Shown one piece after another: positions 1-12,523 of a stretch of DNA of 64,000 nt. The stretch is from Nautilus pompilius (taxonomy: Eukaryota; Mollusca; Cephalopoda; Nautilida; Nautilidae). The DNA is taken from positions 3,798,501 to 3,862,500 of the forward strand of contig JACATO010002451.1 of NCBI GenBank assembly GCA_018389105.1. Direction: 5' to 3'. Every line of letters starts with the position of its first letter. Position 1 is the first letter of the stretch. A program made the translations under genes and the position numbers. Under the pieces are notes generated by a model. That model ran no database searches and had not been told where the DNA came from. It saw only the letters and a program-made list of their open reading frames with translations.

Positions 1-474
1 GTGGGGTGAACTTTTGCATTTAAAACGTGTGAAAAAAGTTGCCCCGGGCTGCCAAATAAAAATTTTCATCTTACGCTCTAATAGGGCAAATTTCATAAAT
101 ATTGATGTATTGGCATTCTCATACAAATTTATTCGTAACTGATACATTGTTTGGGTCTCTCCTGTTCTCTGCCCTCTACCTAACTCTAGGTTGCAAGATG
201 CTAAGAAATAGCGATTTTGGTAAATCATGTGATTTCTGGGTGAAAGCAAAATCAGCGGACGGAAATTAGAAAAAATTGGCTGTCGTGAGAGGTGGATCTG
301 CAACGTGCGCTTCAGTGTCGAAAATTTGGTTGTTTATATATTGAATTAACTTGAAAAAATGCATAATATTTGAATTTATCCTATTTTTAAATTTTACTTT
401 TTATAAAGTTAATAATTTTTTTATTATTTTTCCTTTTCTTTATCAGATTAACTCCTATAATAAAGTTTAGTCTA
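1..474. other. Left flank of decayed transposon, no gene seen
   Basis: This AT-rich stretch has no convincing reading frame. Bases about 27-49 (A-rich run, then TTGCCCCGGG) resemble the reverse complement of bases about 2440-2463, on the other side of the transposase-like pseudogene. It is therefore probably the left terminal and untranslated part of that element, which may begin before the window. Confidence 0.4.
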
Positions 475-2251
475 ATGGCTGATTTTAAGTCAAGTGATAC
501 AATAGACAAAAATGCTAAAATTTGGGCCAAAATTTTACCAAGTACGACATAAAAAAAAATAAATTTGCAAATAACTTTAAATTTCCAAGAATTGAAAATT
601 TCAAAGATTATGTTAGGTTACCTTTAAAAAAAGATGTTTTAGGATGTTACCATACACTACTTGATAATGAAAAATCAAACCAAAAAAGAGTTAAAATTAT
701 TCATGAAGAATTAATTAATCTATGGAAGAAGATGAGTTTTCCCATAGTCAGTGAGCAGGCAATCATTGCTCGTATTAATATTCTAATATTAGAATATGAA
801 AAAAATCAAAGATATCCAACAGACGAATTTTAAAAAAAAATTAGATACTGTATTTAACATTACAAAGCCAGAAGGACAATGGTTGTGTGAAGAAGACAAG
901 AAACTTTATGAAAAACAGATCGAATCTGAAGGAAAAACAGGCTACGAAACTCATAAACCAGCTCCAATTTCCTCAATTCATCCATCAAAAAGACAGAGAT
1001 GCACTCAAAAAGACAATAAAACTGTGCCACAAGATGATATAAAGGATGACAAATCAAGTAGTTCAACCACCAATCCCGATACCATATCTAATGAAAGCAT
1101 CTATGAATCTTCCCCTAAAGCAAAGAAAAAATTTTCTACGTCTCTGCCTACCAAATTAGTTACTGAACTATCACTTTCTACTCATAAAGCATCAAAAGTT
1201 TGTTTAAATCTTGCAAAAGAGTGGATAAATCTGCCAACTCCTCCTCAGTCTGGAATATTCAAATGTATGATTAGATGTGGGGAAGAGCAAAAGTTGAAAA
1301 TAAAAAATCTTCTTAGAGAAGAGAAAGATTACTGCTTGCATTTTGATGGAAAAAGGTTACCAGGAGAAAAAGGAAAAGTAAAGCATGGAGAAGAGTGTCA
1401 AGTTGTATGCCTTCAAAGTCCCACGATAAAAATTAAATTAGGGGTGGTCAGATGTGAAAGTGGTTCAGCCGAAAGTATATTTAAAGGAATTGTTAGTATT
1501 CTTGACGACAATGATGCATGGTCCAGCATAAAAATGATCATTTGTGATACTACTGCTGTAAATACTGGCCATATTAATGGGGTTGTAGTTAGAATACAGC
1601 AAAAAATGTTACAAATGGGTCTAAATGTACCTCAGTACGTAGGTTGCCAACACCACGTTTTGGACAGAATATTAAAACATGTTCTTGACTTCTATCTTGA
1701 TGAGCATACCACAGGTCCTAATTTGAATTATAAATTTATGGATGAAATAACTGAAGGGTATGAGGTCTTAAAAGAATCGTATACTCCGGAGGTAGAGATG
1801 CCCATTGTGGAAAATCATGGATGGAGGGATTATTTCAGGTTCTTTTATATCTATGCTTTGCATTTCGACAATATAAGGAAAATCGCAAATTACCGAAAAT
1901 AATTTGGCGATCTTTACCATCAATTCATAGTGCTCGATGGAATTCCAGAGCAATTTATTCCCTTATTGCTTATTTTCTGTTACCAAACTGGAGAGCAATA
2001 CTTGAAAACAGTTATTTTCATAGCTTTTGGTTGGCAGGAAGTATGGTTTTTCTACCAAAAATCTAAGAATGAAATATATGACAACTCCTGTCAAATATTA
2101 AAGAAACTAAGTGCAGAACTGCTGAAAAATGCTTCAAAACTCACTGTCCCAAGAAAATTCTGTTATTGATATACCGCGATCAATTTATTGCTGAAAGGGG
2201 ATTAAACTAATGGAAGAATTAAGGGAAACTTGTAAAACTGATAGTATTTAA
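475..2251 (+). pseudogene. Decayed DNA-transposon protein with RNase H-like transposase core
   Basis: A broken coding region of about 590 codons. ATG at 475 opens MADFKSSDTIDKN. The frame changes near 540, again near 830, again near 1880 and near 2040, and a one-base loss near 2180 turns the Cys-Ala-Glu-Arg region into a TGA. The central part (1540-1740) shows CDTTAVNTGHINGVV followed by CQHHVLDRILKHVLDF, and then TTGP. This pattern recurs in an abundant family of transposon-derived proteins in cnidarians, molluscs and arthropods. The Asp of CDTT is a likely first acidic catalytic residue. Downstream segments SLPSIHSARWNSRAI and a final MEELRETCKTDS continue the same family, each in a new frame. 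There is no intron. This is known as a family pattern from memory only; the formal superfamily name is uncertain. It is not expected to make a functional product. Confidence 0.7.
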
Positions 2252-2560
2252 ATATAAAATTTGTTTCAAAAAACAACTTCTAATTATTTTAATAAGTAGT
2301 ATATTGTACGATTTGTTACTTTTTAAAAAAGAAATAGTCTTCTTTGATTTTTTTACGTTGTTTTTAAATCTTTAAATCAAATCACTCTCATGTTTTGGAA
2401 AATTAAAAAAAAAAACACTATATTAAAAACTTTAAGTCAAACCCTGGGGGAATTTTTTTCAAAATTCAGAAGAAAGATCAGCATATTCTTAATTCGTACC
2501 AAAAAGTTCATCGAATCCCACTGCAGTGTAATAAAAATTTTTTTTTGTCGTTACCCTAAT
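2252..2560. other. AT-rich right flank of transposon, no gene
   Basis: Poly-A and poly-T runs with no open frame. Bases 2440-2463 read on the minus strand as a run of A, then TTCCCCCAGGG. This resembles the left flank at 27-49 and could be the right terminal inverted repeat. Confidence 0.35.
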
Positions 2561-2569
2561 GTTCTGTGA

Positions 2570-3630
2570 GAAACACTTCTCACATATTTCACATTTGTAT
2601 GGTTTCTCACCTGTGTGAATTTTCAGAGTACTGCTTTGTGCAAGTGACTTGTTTCACAAATTACAATTATGCACTTTTCTTCCTAAATGATGAGAGTCAA
2701 TGTGAGCCTTTTGTGTTGTTGCTGTCCTGTAGGATTTCCCACACTGGTTACATTTAAAGGACTTTTCATCTGTGTGAACTCGCATGTGAACAGTAAGACA
2801 TGTCATGTCTGCATACGATTTATTGTATTCCTTACATTTGCATGGCCTTCATCTGTATGACTCCTCAAATGCCTCGTTAACCGAGATTTCACTATGAATC
2901 CTTTACCACAGTACTCACATGTGAACAGTTTCTCACCAAAGTGAATACGTTTATAAACTGTAAGTTGATTAGACTCTCTGTATGCTGCATCACAGTGATC
3001 GCATTTAAAGAGATGTTCTCCAGTGTGCTTTCTTAAATGCACCTTCATCTGATGTCTTATTGAGTAGATTTTGTCACAGTATGGGCATTTTAATTCATCT
3101 TTACATTCTTGTTTCTTAACATGGTTGATTAAAGATCTCTTCAGTGTAAAGTTCTTACTGCAGATTTTACACTTGTTTATGTTATTCTCACGAGTTTTAA
3201 GATGGTACCTCAAATGGTGGTGAGTGGAAAACATTCTGCCACAAGTTTCCCATGCAGCAGGATGATCAGACTGATGATCGATGGTTTTGTGCCGAGTCAT
3301 ATCATAATGATCCTGAAACAATTTTCCACATATGTTACACTTAATGTTGTTAATGTGAGCCTTTACCTGGCAGATCACACCGGATCTGCTTGAGAAAAAC
3401 TTTCTTGAGCTGGTCTCCTTGTTACCTACATCCTTTTGAATTTCAGATGATTCTGAGAGATTTTCCTTAAAAATCTTGTGCATAACTGACAAGGCATTTG
3501 GCCCAGACTTCTCTTGAGGAAATTCTTTACCAGTGTCATCTTTTTCATGGGCTTGTATGTGCTCAAAAAGTTTATTGCATTGATAAAATGTTCTTCTGCA
3601 ATGTCCCCACTGATAGACTGCTCCATGCAA
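2570..3630 (-). pseudogene. C2H2 zinc-finger protein sequence, frameshifted
   Basis: The main open frame (3630 to 2803, 275 codons) contains several C2H2 fingers: CNICGKLFQDHYDMTRH, CKICSKNFTLKRSLINHV, CPYCDKIYSIRHQMKVHLRKH, CDHCDAAYRES and CEYCGKGFIVKSRLTRHLRSH, joined by TGEHLF or GEKLF linkers. The series continues beyond the stop near 2803, but in a different frame. There it reads CNQCGKSYRTATTQKAH, a finger whose second Cys codon has become TGA (CNL-stop-NKS), then [16 protein letters not shown] near 2590. Some fingers lack a final His (HPAAWETCGRMF, TVYKRIH). C2H2 proteins normally bind nucleic acid in the nucleus. Here the frameshift, the nonsense codon and the degenerate fingers point to a pseudogene or a relic exon. 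No intron is visible, so a processed copy is possible. Confidence 0.72.
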
Positions 3631-3639
3631 GAATTTTCT

Positions 3640-4910
3640 ATGAATATCTAAATCAATTTTCCAAACATTGCTAAAACTTGTAAATTTTCTTTTTAGGTGT
3701 TTTCCTTGAGGACATGATACAATGAATGCTCTTCAAAAGATGAAAAACATTTTCTTGACTTTCTGAATTTCAGATAAACTGGCATCTAAAGTGCAAATCA
3801 AGTTTTACACAGTATAAAAATAGGATTCCTGGTAATAGGATAACATGAATAGAAAATACCAAAGAATGTGCTATAATTTGGTTCATTTAGCATCTTCAAT
3901 ATTCCTCTTTAATAAGAGTTTTTGTTCCACTGTAAGTATGTCAACTTTCTAGTTTTTAAAATTTTTTATAGCAAATACCATAAGCCTGAAAAAGTAAAAT
4001 TTATGTATAAGAACCTTGTTAAGTAAAAGAAATTCATATTGATTGCACAGTGTTATGCCATATTAATCTGAGTCCAGGTTTCAGAAATTCACATTAGATC
4101 ACACCTGGGTTTGGAGATCTAACAAACACCTGTAAATAAAGTGACCTCAGCCTGACAACAGAGGTAGGAATGTTGTGGAATTTATAGGCTGCAATCTGGC
4201 ATGGTGAGATTTGGTGATTGGCAAATGACATCTCAATTCTGCCAGATATATTGCTATCTTAAAGCCTTATCTCTGAACTTTGAACCAATGTGTCATACTA
4301 AAACATTCTTCAGGAAGATATTGTTACATGCCATATCTTCCAAGTGATCATTCTGGAAGAGTAATCAAGGCATCAAACTTCTTCCCTAGGCACTGCAGAT
4401 ATGATTCCAATCAAGCACTTATGACAGCATTTGGATCATCAGCTGAAAGAAACCCATCCATTTTTTCCTGTCAATGTGATGTAATTAAAGGAAGCTCTCT
4501 CACGGATATGGTGGACTCTGGATCAGGCTGTGACACAAAATCTCGTTAATCAATGTGGAGCAAAAGGTGACTTGACCTAGTACTAAGATAAATAATTCAC
4601 TCTACTGTTTATCAAAACAAACTAGCATACTATAATAACACAGGTTGAAAAATTATTATGGAAGAGCACTATTTATTTATTTTTTAAAAAATTGGATGCA
4701 AATAAATATAAAAATGCTTCAAATTATTGCACAACAGGCAACCATACAATGAATTGTGCCAAAAAGCTACAAAATAACAAAAAAACATTATGAGTACCTG
4801 GACATAGCAACTGACCATTCATTATATTAGACAGTTATTCAAGTCTGAAAAATCACTTATGTACTCGTGTGCTTAGCTTACAACGATATTAGCACATTTT
4901 TAAAATCTTA
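3640..4910. other. Intergenic, no gene recognised
   Basis: AT-rich sequence. The longest plus frame (4280-4549, 89 codons) has no recognisable domain and no splice context, so it is treated as chance. No repeat or RNA gene was recognised. Confidence 0.4.
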
Positions 4911-4913
4911 ATA

Positions 4914-6990
4914 CAGTGGATTTCGGTTAATCGGGACACATCAGGAAAAGAACACTTTGGCCCAATTAAGTGGCTGCCTCAATTATACGAAGTTTTACTT
5001 AACTAGTTAAAAAGGTATAAAACAAAAGGCAAACTACTGTTTACTGAACGACTAAAATACTTAAATGAATTCTGGAACAAATAGTACAAATCAGAAAAAA
5101 AATATTTGTGCTGAAAACAATTTCAATTTCATATATTTATCAAACACGCATGTATTTAGTCCCTGACAGTTAACGATGTTGGAGGAATTTATCGAGTGTA
5201 CCCTGCCATGTTGTTTTGATTGGCTGCAACTGAACAAATTCAGCGCAGATATCTAGTGCGGATTAAGGACTGCCTTCATTGCCTTCCTGCAAGAAATAGC
5301 ATTGTAATCCAGCAATAAATTTCCTGGCATCCTGGTCAGTCACTCGCTCAAGCTCAGGTGTGTCAACCTCATTACTTTCTTCGTCTTCTGATGTCTCTTG
5401 GTCTTTTGCTGCAGTTTGTTCAACAATTGCATCCTCAAAATTTTCATTTTTATTGTAACATTGAAGACTGTTGTCGATGCATGCAAAATCCTTGTAGTTT
5501 CTGACATCTTGTAGTTCCAAAATGGCTTCATTTTCACTATCGGTCGTATCTAACATCTCCAAGCCTGAATGCTTAAAACCACAGAGAACAAAGCAGTTCT
5601 TAATGGTTTTGCTACTTATTTCTCGTCAACTATCAGGCAACAAACTACTGTGCTGCTTGTAAAAGGCTAACCCTTGCACTAACTTCCTTAGCTGTTGAAG
5701 ATAATGTCAGTATATTTTCTTAAATTGCTTCAAGGATATAATTTACCAACTTTCCATGATACAACATTTTCAAATTTTTTGTGATTCCCATGTCCATTGG
5801 CTGCACCAAGGATGTGGTGTTGGCAGGCAGAAATTCCAGATGGATGTTTTTCAAACAATGTAAATGAGGGTGTGCGGCACAGTTGTCAAGCAGCAGCAGA
5901 ATTTTCCTTGATTTCCGTTGTAGTTCCACATCCCAACTCATTAGTCATTTCTTAAAAATTTCAGAAGTCATCCATGCATTCTTGTTGGCATAGTTCAGAA
6001 CTGGTAAACTTCTCATTCTAAGCCCCTTAAACTAGCAAGGCTTAGCGCTTTTCCCAATAACCAACAGATTCCGTTTATCAGTTCCTGACATGTTCGAACA
6101 GCATAACACAGTTACATGGTTCATTGCTTTCTTTGAACCAAACAGTGTTACATGCTTGTGTTTGTAGCTCAGGGAACAGTTTCGGCGTGGCACGATAAAA
6201 CAGACATGTTTCATCTGCATTGTAGATGTCATCTGCACAAAATTTCCAAAGTTGGAAAGTTTTGTTGATTTCCATTGTTCAACACTTACAGCAACAGCTC
6301 TGTCCTTCTTGCCATGTGCTTTCTTAATTTAATGTTATGCCTAGACTTCCATTGAGACAACCAACCCTCTGTTGCTTTGAAATCCTTGTGACCCAGCATT
6401 TTAGCTAACTCCTCTTGACTTACTTTTCAGAAGTGGACCACTGACAGATACACCTCATCCAGTTACAATAGGGAACCATTTATTGAGGGCCTCCTCAGCA
6501 TCTGGATCCTTGTCTTCATGCTTCTGTTTGTTTAATATTCCCTGTGTCTTCTTGCAGTTTATCTTACTGCTGTATCACACGTATGATTGTAGATTTTGGC
6601 ACTCCAGTTATCTCTTCCAGCCAGTGATGACTGGTGTTAGACGGTTGGCTTTTGATTTGGTCAATTAAGGCAATTATGTTAAGCTAGTGTCAAATCTCCC
6701 CGTGGCATCTTGGCGGGGGTCTGAAATTTTACAAAATCAAAATCAAAAATCAAAAAAAAAATATCAGAAATCGCTACTCTGTCTGAATACACCTGTCCGT
6801 CACTAAGTGAGTCAGCCCACACACCACATACCTGTAGTGATCACAAGCGCACCATCTAGCAGTCACTGTCTCGATTAAACGGCATGGTGTCCCAAATAAG
6901 TGGGGCAAATTCTGGTAATTTTCTCAATCTGTTTTTGTTCTTTAAGATTTGCCCCGATTAACCGATGGTCCAATTAACTGGAATCTACTG
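4914..6990 (-). mobile_element. Tigger/pogo-type DNA transposon (2,077 bp, both ends intact)
   Basis: The left end CAGTGGATTTCGGTTAATCG at 4914 is matched by the right end, which reads on the minus strand as CAGTAGATTCCAGTTAATTG and stops at 6990. Each end is flanked by the dinucleotide TA (4912-4913 and 6991-6992). TA is the expected target-site duplication of the Tc1/mariner/pogo superfamily. Inside, the minus strand encodes Tigger-type DDE transposase fragments. A CAGT start plus a TA target duplication is typical of Tigger/pogo elements. The internal gene is dead, but the ends could in principle still be recognised in trans. Confidence 0.85.
5263..6425 (-). pseudogene. Tigger transposase (DDE_1 type), multiply disrupted
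   Basis: Fragments follow the order of TIGD-like transposases but fall in several frames. The N-terminal CENP-B-like DNA-binding part includes GHKDFKATEGWLSQWKSRHN (about 6340-6400). The first catalytic Asp region reads DDIYNADETCLFYRATP (about 6190-6240). The second reads ILLLLDNCAAHPHLHCLKNI, followed by FLPANTTSLVQPMDMGI (about 5760-5900). The acidic C-terminal tail reads QDARKFIAGLQCYFLQEGNE and ends at 5263. At least three frame changes separate these blocks. Tigger transposases cut and paste DNA at TA sites in the nucleus. This copy cannot encode a full-length enzyme. Confidence 0.85.
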
Positions 6991-6992
6991 TA

Positions 6993-9900
6993 GTTATAGC
7001 AAGAAAACGATTAAAAAGTGACATTTTCCCCACCTGGTTCATATCTATTAATTTAAATATCTCAATTAAATCCCCCCCCCGTAATCTACAAATTTTAACT
7101 GTAGGAAATTTTACATTTTTCTAAATCCTTCCCACCTGAAACCATTCTGCTGGTATAGCCTCTTAGAAGTTGTTTGATCTAATACACCTAAGAGATTCAA
7201 TTAAATTTTCCAGTTATCAGCCCATTTATTTACATTGTTAGTCTCTGTTAAAATCATTACCACCATAGTAAATTATCAATTTTAAATTTATCTAGTTTTA
7301 CTTCATTTGTTAATAACCAAATCTTCGGGTGTTGGTATTATTATTGACGTCTAGTTGCTAAATTATTTCTTTTTTTAAAAATCAATTTGCCTGATAATTT
7401 CAGTACAAATTCTTAGAGCAATACGAAACGGTGAACAAGCAACAACTGCTATCTATATTTATAAAAGTGAAAGAAAAAGAAAGAAGGGAGAGTAGATTCA
7501 GCTCTGTACAAAATGTAAATATCTTTTAGGTTTAATTTTTTTTGTTAGAAAACTAAAATATTCTGGTAGCTATTCATTCATACACGAGTTATCCTCCCAT
7601 TGGGAAAATCGAGTTATCCTCCCATGGAAAAAATCCGTGACTCACAGAAAAATGAACAGCTGAAGTGATTCCTCATTGAATGCAGAACTGCCACGGGGAC
7701 CCTTAATCACGCTAAAACCATGCCAGGGGAAGCACAAAAACCAAGCCGAGTTGGTTCTCTGTAAGAGCTGAATAGGGATCTCCAACCCTAACGGACCAAT
7801 AGTAACAACAGCGATAACTCTTTTTAAATTTAGATTTTAACATTCGTATAGATAGATCAATTAAATCTAAACCGAAACTCGCCCAGGGTTAGTGATTCAG
7901 ATACTTTTTGTAAAATAAAACAAAAACAACATTAAGCGAGTGAAGTGATGGATAACAGAAATCCTCATCAAAATTTACAAGAAGGAAAAGAAGAAGACTA
8001 AGACAGCAGCCAGGACAGATACTAAGATAGCAACAAAAACTTGTCCACTGTCTACAATTAAAATTGCTGCCAAGACATAAAAAAATACCGTAATAAAAGC
8101 AATTGATTTCCTTTCGCACAATGAGAACAAATGTACATGTTATAAACATAAATAAAAACATCATGAAATAGTCGCACATTTAATAATTTATTTTAGAAAC
8201 TTACGTATGAACCAATCTGAAAGGATATGCTCAGAATTGTGATAGGTTATCTCCCATGCTATCTCTTTGCATTAAATATTTTAAAAACTGATCTTAATAC
8301 TTTATATTTAATTCCGGTAGATTGCTTCACTTCTCTATTGAAAATGTATTTACTTTATAAAGACATTAAGAACAAACGATATAAAAGATAAAAACGAAAA
8401 TATAACAATACAAAATCTGTCTATAAAAAGAAAACTGGGGGCGTCCAAGAAGAGCACGGAGTTGTAAAGAAAAATGGGGGAAAATCAATTTTGTGCAATG
8501 TGAAAGCAGAGAAAGCCAAATATCCTGTTTTGCTCGAATTTCCTGTTAGTATGCAAGAATTACAATATAAACAGCATTTTGTAACTCAGCAATCGGAATT
8601 CGACAAAAGGAACAGCGGAGGTTTTGACCTAACCAAATATGGAACCTGAAACCGTATCTAGAAAGGCAAAGGTTTTTGATGACTGTTACCTTCACGTGAG
8701 TCTTGTTTAATGTTAGCATCCATTCATGTTTGCTGACTTCTATCAAGAAAACGCAAACCTCTTAAATCTTGGCGAACTGATCAAAGAATGGTTAGTGCTG
8801 CTTCAGTATTTGAGAAATAACAATGAAGCCATTGATCGTTTTCTATGTGGCAACAAAGCACAGATGTAGTTGGCGGACAGTCTGTCAGATCGGTTGCGGG
8901 TGGACCTAGAAGAGACATCTGGAGCCAGCCTTGACATGCATATTTTTTCTAAATAAAAATATAAATTATTTCGTTTGTGATGATAATTTCATTGCGAACA
9001 TAAGCTCTGCGCAAAAGGAAAAAGTCTTAACTTTGGCAGACTGTTTTCAATGCATTTATTATTGAAAGACTGGTCATAATCAGCTTCTCTACCTCTTCTA
9101 CATATTTAGACTTACGAAACGTGGTGTCTCCATTCATCTGTTTGCCTGACTTCCGATGACAAGTAAATTAATCGATTATTTATTACGAATGAAATTAGCG
9201 AGAAAGGCAGACATTCGACCTAGAAACACTGTCAGGGTAAATATAAGGCATGGACAAGAAACACCGAAACGTAAGTACTTGGATATTCGCTGATTATGAT
9301 TTTTCTTATCCTGCCAGCATCAGAACAGTAATCTTTAAAAATACAGGTGACCGATCGCACCTGTTGTGTACCTTTGGTAACACACGGCCAGTGGATAGGT
9401 GATCACTAGTAATGAGCTAATACAGCAGGTGGTTCCTTTTCATTATTAAGACATCACAATGCCCCTTTTGAAAATCCCAAATCCAAGATATCATGAATAA
9501 TTACGACACACAAGAAAATGATCAAAGCATCCAAACCTGACATTCCTCCTCTGATCGAAGTCAAGCGGCCATTACTTGAAAACTGCATGGTCTTGTGTTC
9601 CTGTCTGGTTCAGTGCAGACGGGATAGCTACAGCAACACAAATATCACTGGCGATTTCTTTAATTTATTTGTTGTTATGATTGTAAGGAGATATCTCAAT
9701 CCAGCCAGGTAGATCGGTCAGACAATCACTCTACAGGTCAGCTAGCTTTATTAGGCTCCATGCTAAATGTCTATCATCCAAGTTTGTAGGACACTAAATA
9801 TTCTTGTTTATGTTCTGGAAGTATTCCTCAGGAACCAGGCTGGGCCCATCTTATCTTAGTGCCCTCTTCTCAAAGTAGATTCAGACCTATGCACCTGAGC

Positions 9901-10014
9901 ACCTTCAAGATGCGGTCAAACCATCCACCCGTGACCAAGTCACCGATATTTCAGCGTTTTCCCAGACAATGCCAGGCTGACTGGTGTTTGTCACCAGATC
10001 TTTTCCTTAGTTCT
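6993..10014. other. Non-coding interval
   Basis: Apart from a C-run near 7070 and the short duplication at 7585, no gene, tRNA or known repeat was recognised. Several short frames (7889-8179 minus, 8546-8746 minus, 9518-9712 plus) have no domain signature, and their composition matches the AT-rich background. Confidence 0.4.
7585..7634. repeat. 25-bp tandem duplication
   Basis: Two adjacent copies begin with CGAGTTATCCTCCCAT (7585-7609 and 7610-7634) and differ only in the G/A run that follows. This is a local duplication with no gene around it. Confidence 0.75.
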
Positions 10015-10156
10015 TCTTCCTATTCTTCTACTTCTTCTTCTTCTTCTTTTTTTCTTCTTCTTTTCTTCTCTTCTTTCCAATAATAAAATAATAATATAAT
10101 AATAATATAATAATAATAATAATAATAAATAATAATAATAATAATAATAATAACAC
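10015..10156. repeat. Adjacent (CTT)n and (AAT)n microsatellites
   Basis: A CTT/TTC tract (about 10012-10075) is followed by an AAT/ATA tract (about 10082-10155). The same CTT-then-ATT order appears at 23.55-23.68 kb, which suggests that both are tails of the same kind of retroelement. Confidence 0.8.
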
Positions 10157-10954
10157 CTTCCCAGTTAGCTGCTAATTAGAAGGAATTACTTCTGTGTGAT
10201 GTGTTTAAATTGTTTCCTGCCGACGGCACAAATCCAGCCAGGTGTTCAGGGTTCTGAACGTTGCAGCAGCCGGAGTCTGATCAGCGCCATCTCAAGGAAC
10301 ACGTACTCAACAGACTGTCTGCCACCACACACACAAACAGTCCTACATCTCTCACTGAAGATGGTCGCATTCCGTCTCTACAACAGCAAGAATAAAGAAA
10401 TCTTCTGACATTAGAAAAATATCGGCATGAAAAGAAAAGAACGGACAGGAGAGACGAGCCCCACCCAGGACGGGGAGGGGCCATAGGGCCGTGGAGACAA
10501 CAAACCCGGGGCTGCGCCTAACCCCCGGGCCTAACCCCACCCTCCACACCAACACGGCCAGAATGTCCTGGTTTATATTTGTATGGACAGAGTTACCTCC
10601 TCCTTTCCTTTAAAGTAACATGGTGGCGAGAATCAAAGATATTACATTGTTATAGTATTTTTTTAAAATAAAGCGAGAAAGCCAAACGTAATCACATCTA
10701 ATCTTCAGCTCCGTGTATCTGGTTAGGTGCTGATCCAGACAGGATCTGGACCCTGTTTGTTATCAAGTCAATTAGACTCTAAATCATGGTGTTTTCTAGG
10801 GTCTCTATACGGGCAGCAGGAGATCATATTAAAGGTGTCCCGAGAAAATCTATATCTGTGGAAGAAGTAAACGAATGTACACAGGCTGTGAGGTCAACAA
10901 GTGCGACAAAGATCTGGAGCAGGTGGCAGGTAGTATTGACATAGCCATGTAACG

Positions 10955-10956
<2 letters not shown>

Positions 10957-10988
<32 letters not shown>

Positions 10989-11200
10989 TATTATTATGCC
11001 ACTTTAGTAACTATCCTCGGGTATTGATGAATTTTGCCACATTTCATATCAAAATAATTTCTGTTTTCATCACACATTCTCCAGAACAGATCTGGTCCAG
11101 GTTAGCTCCGGTTCGAACCCTCATCCTCACTAAGTCTGCAGCCATTGGTCGGTTGTGACAGATAAAGAAGAGCTGTAGCCACGGGTTCACCCCAGGCTCC
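10957..11200 (-). mobile_element. Probable tRNA-derived SINE with (ATA)n tail
   Basis: Read on the minus strand, an A-box-like segment (CGACCAATGGCTGCAG, about 11140-11155) precedes a perfect B-box-like GGGTTCGAACC near 11110-11122 at tRNA-like spacing. An unrelated body follows and ends in an ATA/ATT microsatellite at 10957-10997. An internal RNA polymerase III promoter followed by a body and a simple repeat tail is the standard SINE layout. The B box is palindromic, so the orientation rests on the A box and the tail. Confidence 0.5.
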
Positions 11201-11229
11201 CAATAACATGGAGAGAGTTCGGGAAAGAC

Positions 11230-12520
11230 TGGCTCCGTTTACTCAAATAAATAAACCCAGCCTGTGACAGGTGAATTAATGAAACGTGGTGCGACGCCAC
11301 CCCGCCAAACAGATGCCAACACTTTTGCTATCTATTGCTAATGGCAAATATTAAACTTAATACGATTTTAAATATGCATTTTAATTAAGTTATTGCTCAA
11401 TACATTAGCTTAAATATTTTCTGTGTGATCACGTGGTCATGAATCATGTCAATTTTCTCGACTCCCTCTATCTCATGCATCTTTTGTTCTCAGTGAGGAA
11501 ATCCGTATTTATTTAAAATAGGATGTGGTGGCTCCATTAGAGTGCAGAACCAGTCTCTGACTACATCTGGCTATTTCAAGCCAATACACTGGCTAGCCTG
11601 CTGGCGACAATGGCAGATAAATGTTTGCTATCCGTAATTGATAGGCAAGTAGCCTCAGCAGTTAAAACTCGTGACTAGTACATCGCAGCCTCAGAAGTTA
11701 ATGGATGGAAGTCAGAGCAAAGCGATTTGTACTTAGGGCTTTTATGTGGCCCCTTTATAAACCGAGTCCAAATTGCGTTTATATTCATGGTACGAAAGAA
11801 CAGCGGATGGTTTACAACAAATCCTACATCACACGAAGTGAATAAAAACCCTTTAATGTAATCGATGCGAAAGCTCCTGATGTTGATGATGGATTATTAG
11901 AGAAGAGAAGATCTTGTTGACAGCATCACCAGGAAGTGCGATAAAAAAATAGATGTGGCTGGCGGGAAGAGTTCCTTCCCTTGTCCTTATAAATGTTTGA
12001 TCCACAGAAATAGAGGCGATGGGATTTCTCTATATCCTAGCAAATCAGCCCCCTTTTTTTTGCGTAATTATTTTTGTTGTTTTAATCTGACTATTAGGGG
12101 GACCTTCAATATCTGCTGTGCATGGCCAGAGACCGTGGAGAGAGTGTCAGGGAATATCGCCTTATTTATTCTCTGTCACCTAGTGACGGCAGGTATCCTC
12201 TAGATGTCTGTGATTCGTATGTGAAGGTAGACAGACGTACCTGTAATGAGTTAGTAAATTAGAGTAAAATATATGAGTCACTGAAATTATATGTTATTGG
12301 GCTCAGTTTATGGCTAAAATACAGGGAGAGTTACAACAATCTATCTAATGAGAAAGCGTAATTACCGAGTCTTTCAGATCGACAACATTCACTAGTTGAC
12401 AATTAATATTTAAAGCTGCATTAAAGCTGCTCGATAAGCTGACAGATATCTAAGAAATAGTCACGTGTTGAAGGAATGAATGTTTGGTGTATAGACGGAG
12501 GGAGTGTCGTAGTTAGTGGT
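11230..12520. other. Non-coding interval before the minisatellite
   Basis: No convincing exon or repeat family was recognised. A plus frame at 11955-12203 is open but has no domain and no splice support. Confidence 0.35.
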
Positions 12521-12523
12521 AAT

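Noticed and set aside
4280..4549. 89-codon plus-strand gene
   Set aside because: No domain, no splice or promoter context, and composition like the background.
11105..11125. tRNA gene at the GGTTCGAACC motif
   Set aside because: The B box is perfect, but no cloverleaf stems or anticodon arm could be paired around it. The 3' microsatellite tail favours a SINE.
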